Positions 1 to 5,184 of a stretch of DNA of 7,967 bases are shown here, in pieces; position 1 is the stretch's first letter; every line of letters begins with the position of its first letter. The notes under the pieces are model-generated. The model was given only the letters and a program-made list of their open reading frames with translations. It searched no databases and had not been told where the DNA came from. Source of the DNA: Actinomycetales bacterium (lineage in GTDB: Bacteria > Actinomycetota > Actinomycetes > Actinomycetales > Microbacteriaceae); the NCBI GenBank assembly GCA_015655255.1, contig JAATFJ010000127.1, positions 1-7,967 on the forward strand, given 5' to 3'. Both the position numbers and the translations under genes were made by a program.

Positions 1-609
1 GAGGGGAACGATGACGGTTACCTGCGCCGTCGCATCCCCGCCGACGATGAGCACGGTGCTCGCCGAGGCGTCGCGGGAGACGAGGGTGCCGGCCGTGGCG
101 CTTCCCGTCGTCGCCCCGCGTAGCGCCGCGCGGAGCGGGTAGACGCCGGGGGCGAGCGTGCCAAGTTCTTCACTCGATACGGTCAGTGCCGTGCTCGTGG
201 GGTCGGCCGAGGAGACGGCCGCGGAGTCCTCCGCCCGCACGGTCTCGAAGGTCCCGCTCGCGGTGCCATTGTCGAGCCAGGCCGTCACGGACGCGTCGTC
301 GGTGAGCGCGGTGCGATTGAGGTCGACGGTGAGGTGGCCGACGGACAACTCGGTGCCCGTGTCGTTGGTGAGCGTCGCGGTGGCAAGGAGGGGACTGCCC
401 TGGGCGATGACGCCGTTCGTCCCCACGGAGAGATGGAGGCTGACGACGGCCGTCGTCTCCTCCTCCGTCGTCGTCTCCGCCGACGCGAAGGACGCGCCGC
501 CCCCTATCGCCATCGCGACGACGCCTGCGGCGACTGCGAAGAGGGCGAGCCGATGAACGCCGCGGCGCATGCGCGCGCGAACGCTCGATCGGGGGGTCAT
601 CGCGGTCAT
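1..609 (-). CDS. Secreted/envelope protein, DUF6049-like, N-terminal part (runs off left edge)
   Basis: The first 203 residues are visible; the reading frame is open to base 1, so the C-terminus lies outside. Start ATG at 609 is preferred because an AGGAAG Shine-Dalgarno sequence sits 5 bases upstream; ATG at 600 is a weaker alternative. Residues 1-44 form a clear signal peptide: a basic n-region (RARMRR, residues 11-16), a hydrophobic stretch from about 21 to 39 and an ASA cleavage site at 42-44, so the protein is exported. After a Thr/Glu-rich linker, residues about 50-203 look like a beta-rich domain, with a TATLTND segment, a TAWLDNGTA segment and APGVYPLRAAL near residue 160. By recall of family style this resembles actinobacterial DUF6049 proteins, large envelope proteins of unknown biochemical role often encoded next to murJ; no search was run. 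The gene is divergent from the methyltransferase at 718. The coding call is firm; the family call is moderate. Confidence 0.8.
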   Translation of the reverse strand, partial: MTAMTPRSSVRARMRRGVHRLALFAVAAGVVAMAIGGGASFASAETTTEEETTAVVSLHLSVGTNGVIAQGSPLLATATLTNDTGTELSVGHLTVDLNRTALTDDASVTAWLDNGTASGTFETVRAEDSAAVSSADPTSTALTVSSEELGTLAPGVYPLRAALRGATTGSATAGTLVSRDASASTVLIVGGDATAQVTVIVPL

Positions 610-666
610 AGGGTCTTCCTCGGGCCCTAGCCGCCTGGCTCGCCGCCCGTGAGTTCTGACCCTGCG

Positions 667-672
667 ATTCTA
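667..672 (-). promoter_or_regulatory. Candidate -10 element for the leftward secreted-protein gene
   Basis: On the minus strand bases 672-667 read TAGAAT, one mismatch from TATAAT. It would start a transcript near base 660 with a leader of about 50 bases. No convincing -35 hexamer is seen at the expected distance, so this rests on the -10 match and its position in the divergent intergenic gap. Confidence 0.35.
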
Positions 673-704
673 GGCGGCTCCGGCAGGGAGATCCTAAAGG
701 CGCG

Positions 705-720
705 TAGAGTGACGGCCGTG
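705..720 (+). promoter_or_regulatory. Leaderless promoter of the methyltransferase
   Basis: TAGAGT at 705-710 fits the actinobacterial -10 pattern TANNNT and is followed by 7 bases and then GTG at 718. With transcription starting about 7 bases after the -10, the first transcribed base would be the start codon itself. No Shine-Dalgarno sequence is present before 718, which agrees with leaderless translation. Confidence 0.55.
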
Positions 721-2313
721 TCCCACGCCTCCGTTCCCGGTGCTGAACCCGGCTTCGACGCCTCTTCTTCCCTCGCCCCGCTCGCCGATCCGGTGCGGTG
801 CGCCGCGCTCGCCGTCGACCTCGATGCCGCTGACTTCCGATCCGAGCCGCTGCGGGCGCGGTGGGGGGCGGAGGCCGACGATGCGCTCGCACGCGGGATG
901 CGAGAACCGATCCTCCGTGCCCTGGGAGACGATGACGGCGCCCTCGCGACACTCGGTCGCTTCTTCGTCATGGGGATGCCGCAGCCCCTTGCGGCGATCG
1001 CCGATGCTCTGCCTTCCCTCGGGATCTCGGGCCTCTTCGCGCTCCGCCTCGCCGCGGCGGAGGGCGCGGTCGCGCATCCGCTCGCCCTCATCCGCCCGCA
1101 GTCCTTCCTCGATGCGGACGGCGCGGGGGAGTGGTGGATCGCGAGCGATCTCGATGAGGTCGCACTCGCCGGGGAACTGCCCGCCGACCATGTGCTCGGC
1201 GTCGGCGGTGCATCGCGGACGCTCGCGGAGATCGTCGTTCCCGGCGCCGTCGACCGGGCGCTCGATCTCGGCAGTGGATGCGGGATCCAGGCTCTGCTCG
1301 TCGCGCGGCATGCGCGCGAGGTCGTCGCAACGGATATCTCCGCGCGCGCCCTCGCCTACGGGGAGCTCAATGCCCTCCTCAACGGCGTGGACAACATCGT
1401 CTTCCGGCAGGGGAGCATGTTCGAACCCGTGCAGGGGGAGACCTTCGACCTCGTCGTCTCCAACCCGCCCTTCGTCATCACCCCGCGCGTCGAGGGGGTT
1501 CCCGAATACGAATACCGTGACGGCGGCCTGGTGGGCGATGCGCTCGTGGCGCAGTTCCTCCGCGATGTGCCCGCCGTACTCGCGCCGGGCGGGATCGCAC
1601 AGCTGCTGGGGAACTGGGAATCACGCGGGCGGGGCGCGGATGCGGTGAGCGGGCTCGATCGCCTCGCGTCCTGGATCACGCCGGAACTGGATGCGTGGGT
1701 GATCGAGCGGGAAGAGCTCACTCCGCTCGCCTACGCGGAACTGTGGATCCGGGATGGCGGGACGACGCCGCGCGATGCGGCCTTCGCACCGCTGCTGACC
1801 GCGTGGCTGGATGACTTCGCCGCGCGGGACGTTACGGCGGTCGGATTCGGGTATGTGCTGTTGCGGGCGGGGTGGGGTGCGGCCGGGGCGGCACGGGGGC
1901 AGTCGTCGCGCGTCGGGATGGGCGGAACTCTGCGCCGATTCGAGCGCTTCGCGGGTCCGCTGTCCTCGACGGGACGGGCGCTGGGCACAGGGCTCGCCGC
2001 CCACGACCTCCTCGCCGGGGGTCTGCCGGAGACGCTGTTCTGCGCCGCCGATGTGACCGAGGCCCGGCACTACCTCCCCGGAGACGACGACCCCAGCGTC
2101 ATCGAGCTGCGTCAGGGCGGTGGCTTCGGGCGCACGGTTTCCGTCGATCCCGCGCTCGCCGCGTTCGTGGGCGCGTGCGACGGGGAGCTCACGGTGATGC
2201 AGATCGTCCTCGCCGAGGCCGATCTCTTCGAGGTCGATGCCGCCGCCCTCTGGGCCGATCTCGAGCCCCGCATCCGCGACCTCGTGTTCTGGGGGTTCCT
2301 CGGGGCGACGTGA
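718..2313 (+). CDS. Three-part class I SAM-dependent methyltransferase (DUF7059/DUF7782-type)
   Basis: The product is 531 residues from GTG 718. In-frame GTG codons at 649 and 709 are alternatives, but 718 lies 7 bases after a -10 box and fits a leaderless start. A central Rossmann-type methyltransferase domain spans about residues 165-385. Motif I is DLGSGCG at 183-189 (SAM binding), an acidic residue follows in the ATDIS segment, and NPPF is at 249-252. NPPF is typical of enzymes that methylate amino groups of adenine, guanine or glutamine (HemK, RlmG and N6-adenine enzymes), so rRNA, tRNA or a protein glutamine is a plausible substrate; the actual target is unknown. Residues 1 to about 120 form a helical N-terminal domain. 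The C-terminal region of about 145 residues includes EARHYLPGDDD and a GGGFGRT segment and resembles a winged-helix-like extension. From memory this architecture is a conserved actinobacterial family with N-terminal DUF7059 and C-terminal DUF7782. It is probably monocistronic. Confidence 0.88.
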   Translation: MSHASVPGAEPGFDASSSLAPLADPVRCAALAVDLDAADFRSEPLRARWGAEADDALARGMREPILRALGDDDGALATLGRFFVMGMPQPLAAIADALPSLGISGLFALRLAAAEGAVAHPLALIRPQSFLDADGAGEWWIASDLDEVALAGELPADHVLGVGGASRTLAEIVVPGAVDRALDLGSGCGIQALLVARHAREVVATDISARALAYGELNALLNGVDNIVFRQGSMFEPVQGETFDLVVSNPPFVITPRVEGVPEYEYRDGGLVGDALVAQFLRDVPAVLAPGGIAQLLGNWESRGRGADAVSGLDRLASWITPELDAWVIEREELTPLAYAELWIRDGGTTPRDAAFAPLLTAWLDDFAARDVTAVGFGYVLLRAGWGAAGAARGQSSRVGMGGTLRRFERFAGPLSSTGRALGTGLAAHDLLAGGLPETLFCAADVTEARHYLPGDDDPSVIELRQGGGFGRTVSVDPALAAFVGACDGELTVMQIVLAEADLFEVDAAALWADLEPRIRDLVFWGFLGAT

Positions 2314-2355
2314 GTGGCGGCGGATCGCGGGGGTGGGTCCGACTCGCTCCCGTCC

Positions 2356-2440
2356 CGCTCCGCTCGCGCCGCCGCTCGGGCTGCCCGCGCCCCGGCTCCG
2401 CCCGGGCTGCCGCCTCGCTCCGCCCACGCTGCCGCTCCCG
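2356..2440 (+). repeat. Degenerate GC-rich tandem repeat
   Basis: Two 19-base copies, at 2395-2413 and 2417-2435 (period 22), share 17 of 19 bases: GCTCCGCCC, two variable bases, then GCTGCCGC. A more diverged copy with the GGGCTGCC core lies at about 2371-2390. The stretch is almost free of A and T and has no plausible gene. It lies directly after the methyltransferase and before the palindrome at 2438. Its origin is unclear; slippage-driven expansion is one option. Confidence 0.55.
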
Positions 2441-2523
2441 CCGAGCCACCCACATGCCGCCGAGCCGCCCACGTATTTGCGTAGTTACGTGGGTGGTTCG
2501 ATAGGACGTGGGTGGCTCGGCGG
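2438..2523. repeat. Nested double palindrome built from four copies of one unit
   Basis: The outer arms 2438-2453 and 2508-2523 are a perfect 16-bp inverted repeat (CCGCCGAGCCACCCAC and its complement). Between them, 2461-2475 and 2486-2500 pair over 15 bp with two G-T wobbles around a 10-base loop (2476-2485). All four arms are versions of one unit, CCGAGCC(A/G)CCCAC(GTA), two in each orientation. There is no T-run after it, so it is not a canonical intrinsic terminator, although it may still slow or protect transcripts after the methyltransferase. It resembles REP/BIME-type intergenic elements in form; no REP transposase is seen in the window. Confidence 0.7.
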
Positions 2524-2577
2524 AGGGAGAGGGAGCGGAGAGATCGGGAGGAGAGGGAGGAGAGGACGGACAGGGAA
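2522..2577 (+). other. Purine-rich tract upstream of the LLM gene
   Basis: Nearly all bases on the plus strand are G or A, with five GGG runs (2525, 2531, 2546, 2555 and 2573). The last run is part of AGGG at 2572-2575, a possible Shine-Dalgarno sequence for a GTG at 2583. The tract may be an extended ribosome-loading region or a site able to form unusual DNA structure; neither is shown. Confidence 0.5.
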
Positions 2578-2609
2578 TAGATGTGCGGGTGTATTCGTTC
2601 GCATACATC

Positions 2610-3665
2610 ATGAAGGCTTTCGGATTCCTCTCCTTCGGGCACTATCAGCCCGTGCCCGGGTCGGCGACCCGCACGGCGCGGGACATGCTGCACCAGACCA
2701 TCGACCTCGCCGTCGGTGCCGACGAGATCGGCGTCAACGGCGCCTATGTGCGCGTGCACCACTTCGCGCCGCAGGCGGCTTCGCCCATCCCCGTGCTCAC
2801 GGCGATGGCCGCGAAGACGCAGCGCATCGAGGTGGGCACGGGCGTCATCGACATGCGCTATGAGAACCCGCTGCAGTTCGCCGAGGAGGCCGCATCGCTC
2901 GACCTCATCGCCGACGGCAGGGTCGCGCTCGGCGTGAGCCGTGGTTCACCCGAGACGGCGCTGCGCGGTTACGAGGCGTTCGGCTACGTCGGGTCCGAGG
3001 ACCCGCGCGGTGCAGACCTCGCGCACGACAAGTTCGAGCTGTTCCTCGCCGCGATCGACGGCGCCGGCATCGCCCAGGCGGATCCCCGCCAGTACGGCGA
3101 GGGGCGCTATCTCCCCATCGAGCCGCGTTCGGAATCGTTGCGCGATCACCTCTGGTGGGGTTCCGGCTCCCGCGCCTCCGCCGAGGAGACGGGCAAGCTC
3201 GGACTCAACCTCATGAGCTCGACGCTCCTCACCGAGGCCACGGGCACGCCGTTCCATCAGCTCCAGCGCGAGCAGATCGATATGTTCCGCGCCGCCTACA
3301 AGGAGGCCGGTCACACGGGTTCCCCGCGCGTCGCCGTGAGCCGGAGTGTCTTCCCGCTCATCGACGACCGCGACCGCGCCTACTTCGGCCTGCGCGGCGA
3401 GGACTCGAGCGACCAGGTCGGCATCATCGACGGCTACCGCTCCACGTTCGGCAAGACCTACGCGGCGGAGCCGGATGCGCTCATCGAGCAGCTGAAGGCG
3501 GACGAGGCGGTCATGGCCGCCGACACCCTCATGATGACGATCCCCAACCAGCTCGGAGTGGACTACAACCTGCACGTGCTGGAGTCCTTCGCGAAGTACG
3601 TCGCCCCCGCGCTCGGCTGGAAGCCGAACACCGAGGGTCCCGTCGAGGGCTACGCGATCGCGTAA
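2610..3665 (+). CDS. LLM-class flavin-dependent oxidoreductase
   Basis: The product is 351 residues, the usual length for bacterial-luciferase-like (LLM) flavin monooxygenases, which use reduced FMN (or F420 in some groups) in a TIM-barrel fold. The N-terminus MKAFGFLSFGHY is the conserved first beta strand. The motifs GAYVRVHHFA (residues 44-53), VGTGVIDMRYENP (75-87) and LGVSRGSPE (107-115) follow the pattern of this subgroup, and SRGSPE is a likely flavin phosphate-binding turn. The substrate cannot be read from sequence. ATG 2610 was chosen because family members begin at this strand, but no Shine-Dalgarno sequence precedes it. GTG 2583, in frame, has AGGG 7 bases upstream and would add nine residues (MRVYSFAYI), so it is a serious alternative. 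The gene stands alone, with palindromic elements on both sides (2438-2523 and 3701-3758). The end, TAA at 3663-3665, is clear. Confidence 0.9.
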   Translation: MKAFGFLSFGHYQPVPGSATRTARDMLHQTIDLAVGADEIGVNGAYVRVHHFAPQAASPIPVLTAMAAKTQRIEVGTGVIDMRYENPLQFAEEAASLDLIADGRVALGVSRGSPETALRGYEAFGYVGSEDPRGADLAHDKFELFLAAIDGAGIAQADPRQYGEGRYLPIEPRSESLRDHLWWGSGSRASAEETGKLGLNLMSSTLLTEATGTPFHQLQREQIDMFRAAYKEAGHTGSPRVAVSRSVFPLIDDRDRAYFGLRGEDSSDQVGIIDGYRSTFGKTYAAEPDALIEQLKADEAVMAADTLMMTIPNQLGVDYNLHVLESFAKYVAPALGWKPNTEGPVEGYAIA

Positions 3666-3700
3666 CCGACCCGGGCTCCTCGCGCGGACTGTCCCGTTTC

Positions 3701-3758
3701 GCGCCACTTACCTGCATCTGCGCCAGAAATAGCAGGTGCAGGTGCAGGTAAGTGGCGC
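3701..3758. repeat. Large intergenic palindrome with 24-bp stem and GCAGGT triplet repeat
   Basis: Bases 3701-3716 (GCGCCACTTACCTGCA) are perfectly complementary to 3743-3758. Pairing continues inward to 3724/3735 with two G-T wobbles, giving a 24-bp stem and a 10-base loop at 3725-3734. The right arm contains three perfect tandem GCAGGT hexamers (3732-3749). It lies 35 bases after the LLM stop codon and could end or stabilise that transcript, but no U-run follows on either strand. The form (long stem, 10-base loop) recalls the inner hairpin at 2461-2500. Confidence 0.7.
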
Positions 3759-3779
3759 ACATGCGGGTCAGGGAGGGGT

Positions 3780-3794
3780 TATGGTGCCCGTGTG
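3780..3794 (+). promoter_or_regulatory. Possible upstream leaderless promoter and start for the hydrolase
   Basis: TATGGT at 3780-3785 fits TANNNT and is followed by 6 bases and then GTG at 3792, in frame with the hydrolase. Use of this start would add 31 residues (beginning MGGNIDPMLRR) ahead of the alpha/beta fold. It competes with the arrangement at 3872-3885. Confidence 0.3.
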
Positions 3795-3871
3795 GGCGGG
3801 AACATCGACCCTATGCTCAGGAGGGGACCCCTGCCGTGGGATTTGCCGCGGCGGGCACCGTTTTGGCTGGC

Positions 3872-3887
3872 TAGCATGACAGCCATG
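3872..3887 (+). promoter_or_regulatory. Leaderless promoter of the alpha/beta hydrolase
   Basis: TAGCAT at 3872-3877 is followed by 7 bases and then ATG at 3885, the same spacing as at 705-718. No Shine-Dalgarno sequence lies before the ATG. A clear -35 hexamer is not seen. Confidence 0.5.
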
Positions 3888-4688
3888 GCCCCGACCACGC
3901 GTGAGATCGAATCAGGCGGTGCGAGCATCTTCGCCGTGGACTACGGCGGAGACCTCCCCGTCGTGATTCTGCTTCATGGGCTTGCGGGTAGTTCGCGCGA
4001 GCTGCAGCCGACGGCAGAGGCGTTATCGGATCTCTTCCGGGTCATCCTTATCGATCAACGAGGTCACGGGATGAGTTCTCGACGTCCCATCTCGCTCTCG
4101 CGGAAGGCGTTTGTCGGCGATGTGCTGGCGGTGATGCAAAGGCTCGCACCGGATCAGAAGGTCAGACTCGTCGGGCAATCGATGGGTGCACATACAGCGA
4201 TGCTGGTGGCCGCGGAGGCTCCGTGGCTGGTGGATCGAGTCGTCATGCTCGAAGGGCATGTCGGCGGAAGCAACAGCTCGGAGGAAGCGGAGGAACTGGG
4301 GAGGTTCTTCGCATCGTGGCCTATACCCTTCGAGAACGAAGAGACCGCCCGCGCCTTCTTGGGGGCTGGGCCACTCGCCGACGCATGGATTCACGACATG
4401 CAGCGCTCTCCGGATGGGCTCCACCCGAGGTTCGACGCAGATGTGATGCAAGAGACGATCGCCGCTGTTCACGAACCGCGGTGGATGGAATGGGACAGCC
4501 TCTCGGTGCCTGTGCTTGCGGTGTTCGCCGAGAACGGCATGTTCACCGAACATCAGAAAGACGAACTCATTCGGCGGGGAAACAGTGTTCGCCGCGCTGA
4601 CCTGTGCGGGGCTAGTCACGACGCGCATCTGGACGCTTTCGAGTCATGGATCCAGGTGCTGAGGGAGTATCTGCTCGCGGATCTTTGA
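3885..4688 (+). CDS. Alpha/beta-fold hydrolase
   Basis: The product is 267 residues from ATG 3885, a normal length for the family. The alpha/beta hydrolase signatures are in order: oxyanion-hole HG at residues 31-32 in LLHGLAGSS, DQRGHGMS at 57-64, the nucleophile elbow GQSMG with Ser99, and SHDAHLD with His245 as the likely catalytic base. The acid is less certain: the usual GxxD site reads VFAENGMF (213-220), so Glu216 or a residue elsewhere would have to serve. The likely reaction is ester, lactone or other small-molecule hydrolysis; the substrate is unknown. Base use differs from neighbours: 4501-4560 has 34 G+C of 60, against 42 of 60 at 5521-5580 in the ATPase gene, and rare codons such as TTA (4023-4025) and ATA occur. 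This suggests separate acquisition. ATG 3885 fits a leaderless start; in-frame GTG 3792 with its own -10 box is an alternative giving 298 residues. Confidence 0.88.
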   Translation: MAPTTREIESGGASIFAVDYGGDLPVVILLHGLAGSSRELQPTAEALSDLFRVILIDQRGHGMSSRRPISLSRKAFVGDVLAVMQRLAPDQKVRLVGQSMGAHTAMLVAAEAPWLVDRVVMLEGHVGGSNSSEEAEELGRFFASWPIPFENEETARAFLGAGPLADAWIHDMQRSPDGLHPRFDADVMQETIAAVHEPRWMEWDSLSVPVLAVFAENGMFTEHQKDELIRRGNSVRRADLCGASHDAHLDAFESWIQVLREYLLADL

Positions 4689-4760
4689 TCGCACGACAGC
4701 CAGGCGATGCGAAGGTTCTTCCTGCGAATCTGGCTCAGACATTTCGGTCATCCCTCTCCT

Positions 4761-5075
4761 TCAGTACGACTCCGTCAGCACCTGATCGGCGAGCTTCGCA
4801 AGGACCGGCTCGCCGGTGGTCTCGCGAGAGCGGCGTTTGATGGCATCCCACTCGGTATCGGCGAGGAACGCCTCCCACTGCGCACGCATCGTCTCCTCGT
4901 CCGGCCACCGCAGCAGGTAGACGAACTCGACGCGGTCCTCGACGCGGGAGTACCCCATCGTCTCGATGTCGAAGCCGTAGGTCGCCATGATCCGGTGCGC
5001 GTGCTGCCGGAAGCGTTCGTCGAACTCGGGGAGAAGGCGCGGGTCGACCTGGTAGATGCGGAGCTGGCGGATCAT
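4761..5075 (-). CDS. NIPSNAP family protein
   Basis: The product is 104 residues, starting MIRQLRIYQVDP and ending in DQVLTESY. The pattern of an N-terminal beta strand (RQLRIYQV), a helix containing FDERFRQH, then TMGYSRVEDRVEFVYLLRWPDEETM and a WEAFLADTEWD helix is that of NIPSNAP proteins, small alpha-beta barrel (ferredoxin-like) proteins that usually form dimers. Their biochemical role in bacteria is poorly defined; some relatives act on or bind small aromatic or reactive molecules. It is convergent with the hydrolase (72 bases between stop codons) and divergent from the ATPase gene (109 bases between starts). The start is supported by a -10 box 6 bases upstream and the absence of a Shine-Dalgarno sequence. 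No unusual residues are seen. Confidence 0.85.
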   Translation of the reverse strand: MIRQLRIYQVDPRLLPEFDERFRQHAHRIMATYGFDIETMGYSRVEDRVEFVYLLRWPDEETMRAQWEAFLADTEWDAIKRRSRETTGEPVLAKLADQVLTESY

Positions 5076-5087
5076 GCGCCCATGCTA
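5073..5087 (-). promoter_or_regulatory. Leaderless promoter of the NIPSNAP gene
   Basis: On the minus strand bases 5087-5082 read TAGCAT, followed by 6 bases and then ATG at 5075. This is the same hexamer and nearly the same spacing as the hydrolase promoter at 3872. No -35 hexamer is convincing. Confidence 0.5.
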
Positions 5088-5128
5088 GGTCTGTAAATCG
5101 GCGAGCCGACAGCATTCGCCAAATCTTA

Positions 5129-5168
5129 TTTACTCTATTTACTTGTCGCCCCGAGTACATAGAGTAAA
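5129..5168. promoter_or_regulatory. Large AT-rich palindrome, likely operator of the ATPase gene
   Basis: The left arm TTTACTCTATTTACTTG (5129-5145) and the complement of the right arm (5152-5168), TTTACTCTATGTACTCG, match at 15 of 17 bases, with a 6-base spacer (5146-5151). The outer 10 bases are perfect. The left arm also contains TTTACT twice as a direct repeat. This is an AT-rich island in GC-rich DNA, and it spans the predicted -35 to -10 region of the following gene, so a bound dimer or pair of dimers would block or control transcription. Confidence 0.65.
5138..5165 (+). promoter_or_regulatory. Promoter of the AAA ATPase gene
   Basis: TTTACT (5138-5143) as -35 and TAGAGT (5160-5165) as -10 are separated by 16 bases. 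Transcription would begin near 5172, leaving a short leader that just contains the ribosome-binding site. Both hexamers lie within the palindrome at 5129-5168. Confidence 0.5.
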
Positions 5169-5173
5169 GAGCG

Positions 5174-5179
5174 AGGAGG
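5174..5179 (+). promoter_or_regulatory. Consensus ribosome-binding site AGGAGG for the ATPase gene
   Basis: AGGAGG sits 5 bases before ATG 5185. It decides the start in favour of 5185 over the in-frame GTG at 5143, which lies inside the predicted promoter. Confidence 0.8.
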
Positions 5180-5184
5180 TCCCG

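Noticed and set aside
629..679. Inverted repeat AGCCGCCT / AGGCGGCT between the divergent first two genes
   Set aside because: Short arms with a 35-base spacer; no further support for a binding site.
1621..2472. Long open frame on the minus strand opposite the methyltransferase
   Set aside because: It mirrors the codon bias of the plus-strand gene, is rich in Arg, Gly and Pro with no recognisable motifs, and runs into the repeat region. The methyltransferase motifs fix the plus strand as coding.
3783..3859. 8-bp inverted repeat GGTGCCCG / CGGGCACC upstream of the hydrolase
   Set aside because: The arms are 61 bases apart and short; a match of this size is expected by chance in GC-rich DNA.
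4698..4735. Possible hairpin between the convergent hydrolase and NIPSNAP genes (AGCCAG with CTGGCT)
   Set aside because: Only a 6-bp outer stem with a 26-base interior and a 4-bp inner match; too weak to call a terminator from sequence alone.
2314..5184. Search for a CRISPR array, integrase, transposase or multi-gene defence island around the palindromes
   Set aside because: No regularly spaced direct repeats and no recombinase or nuclease gene are present; the repeats seen are inverted or short tandem types.
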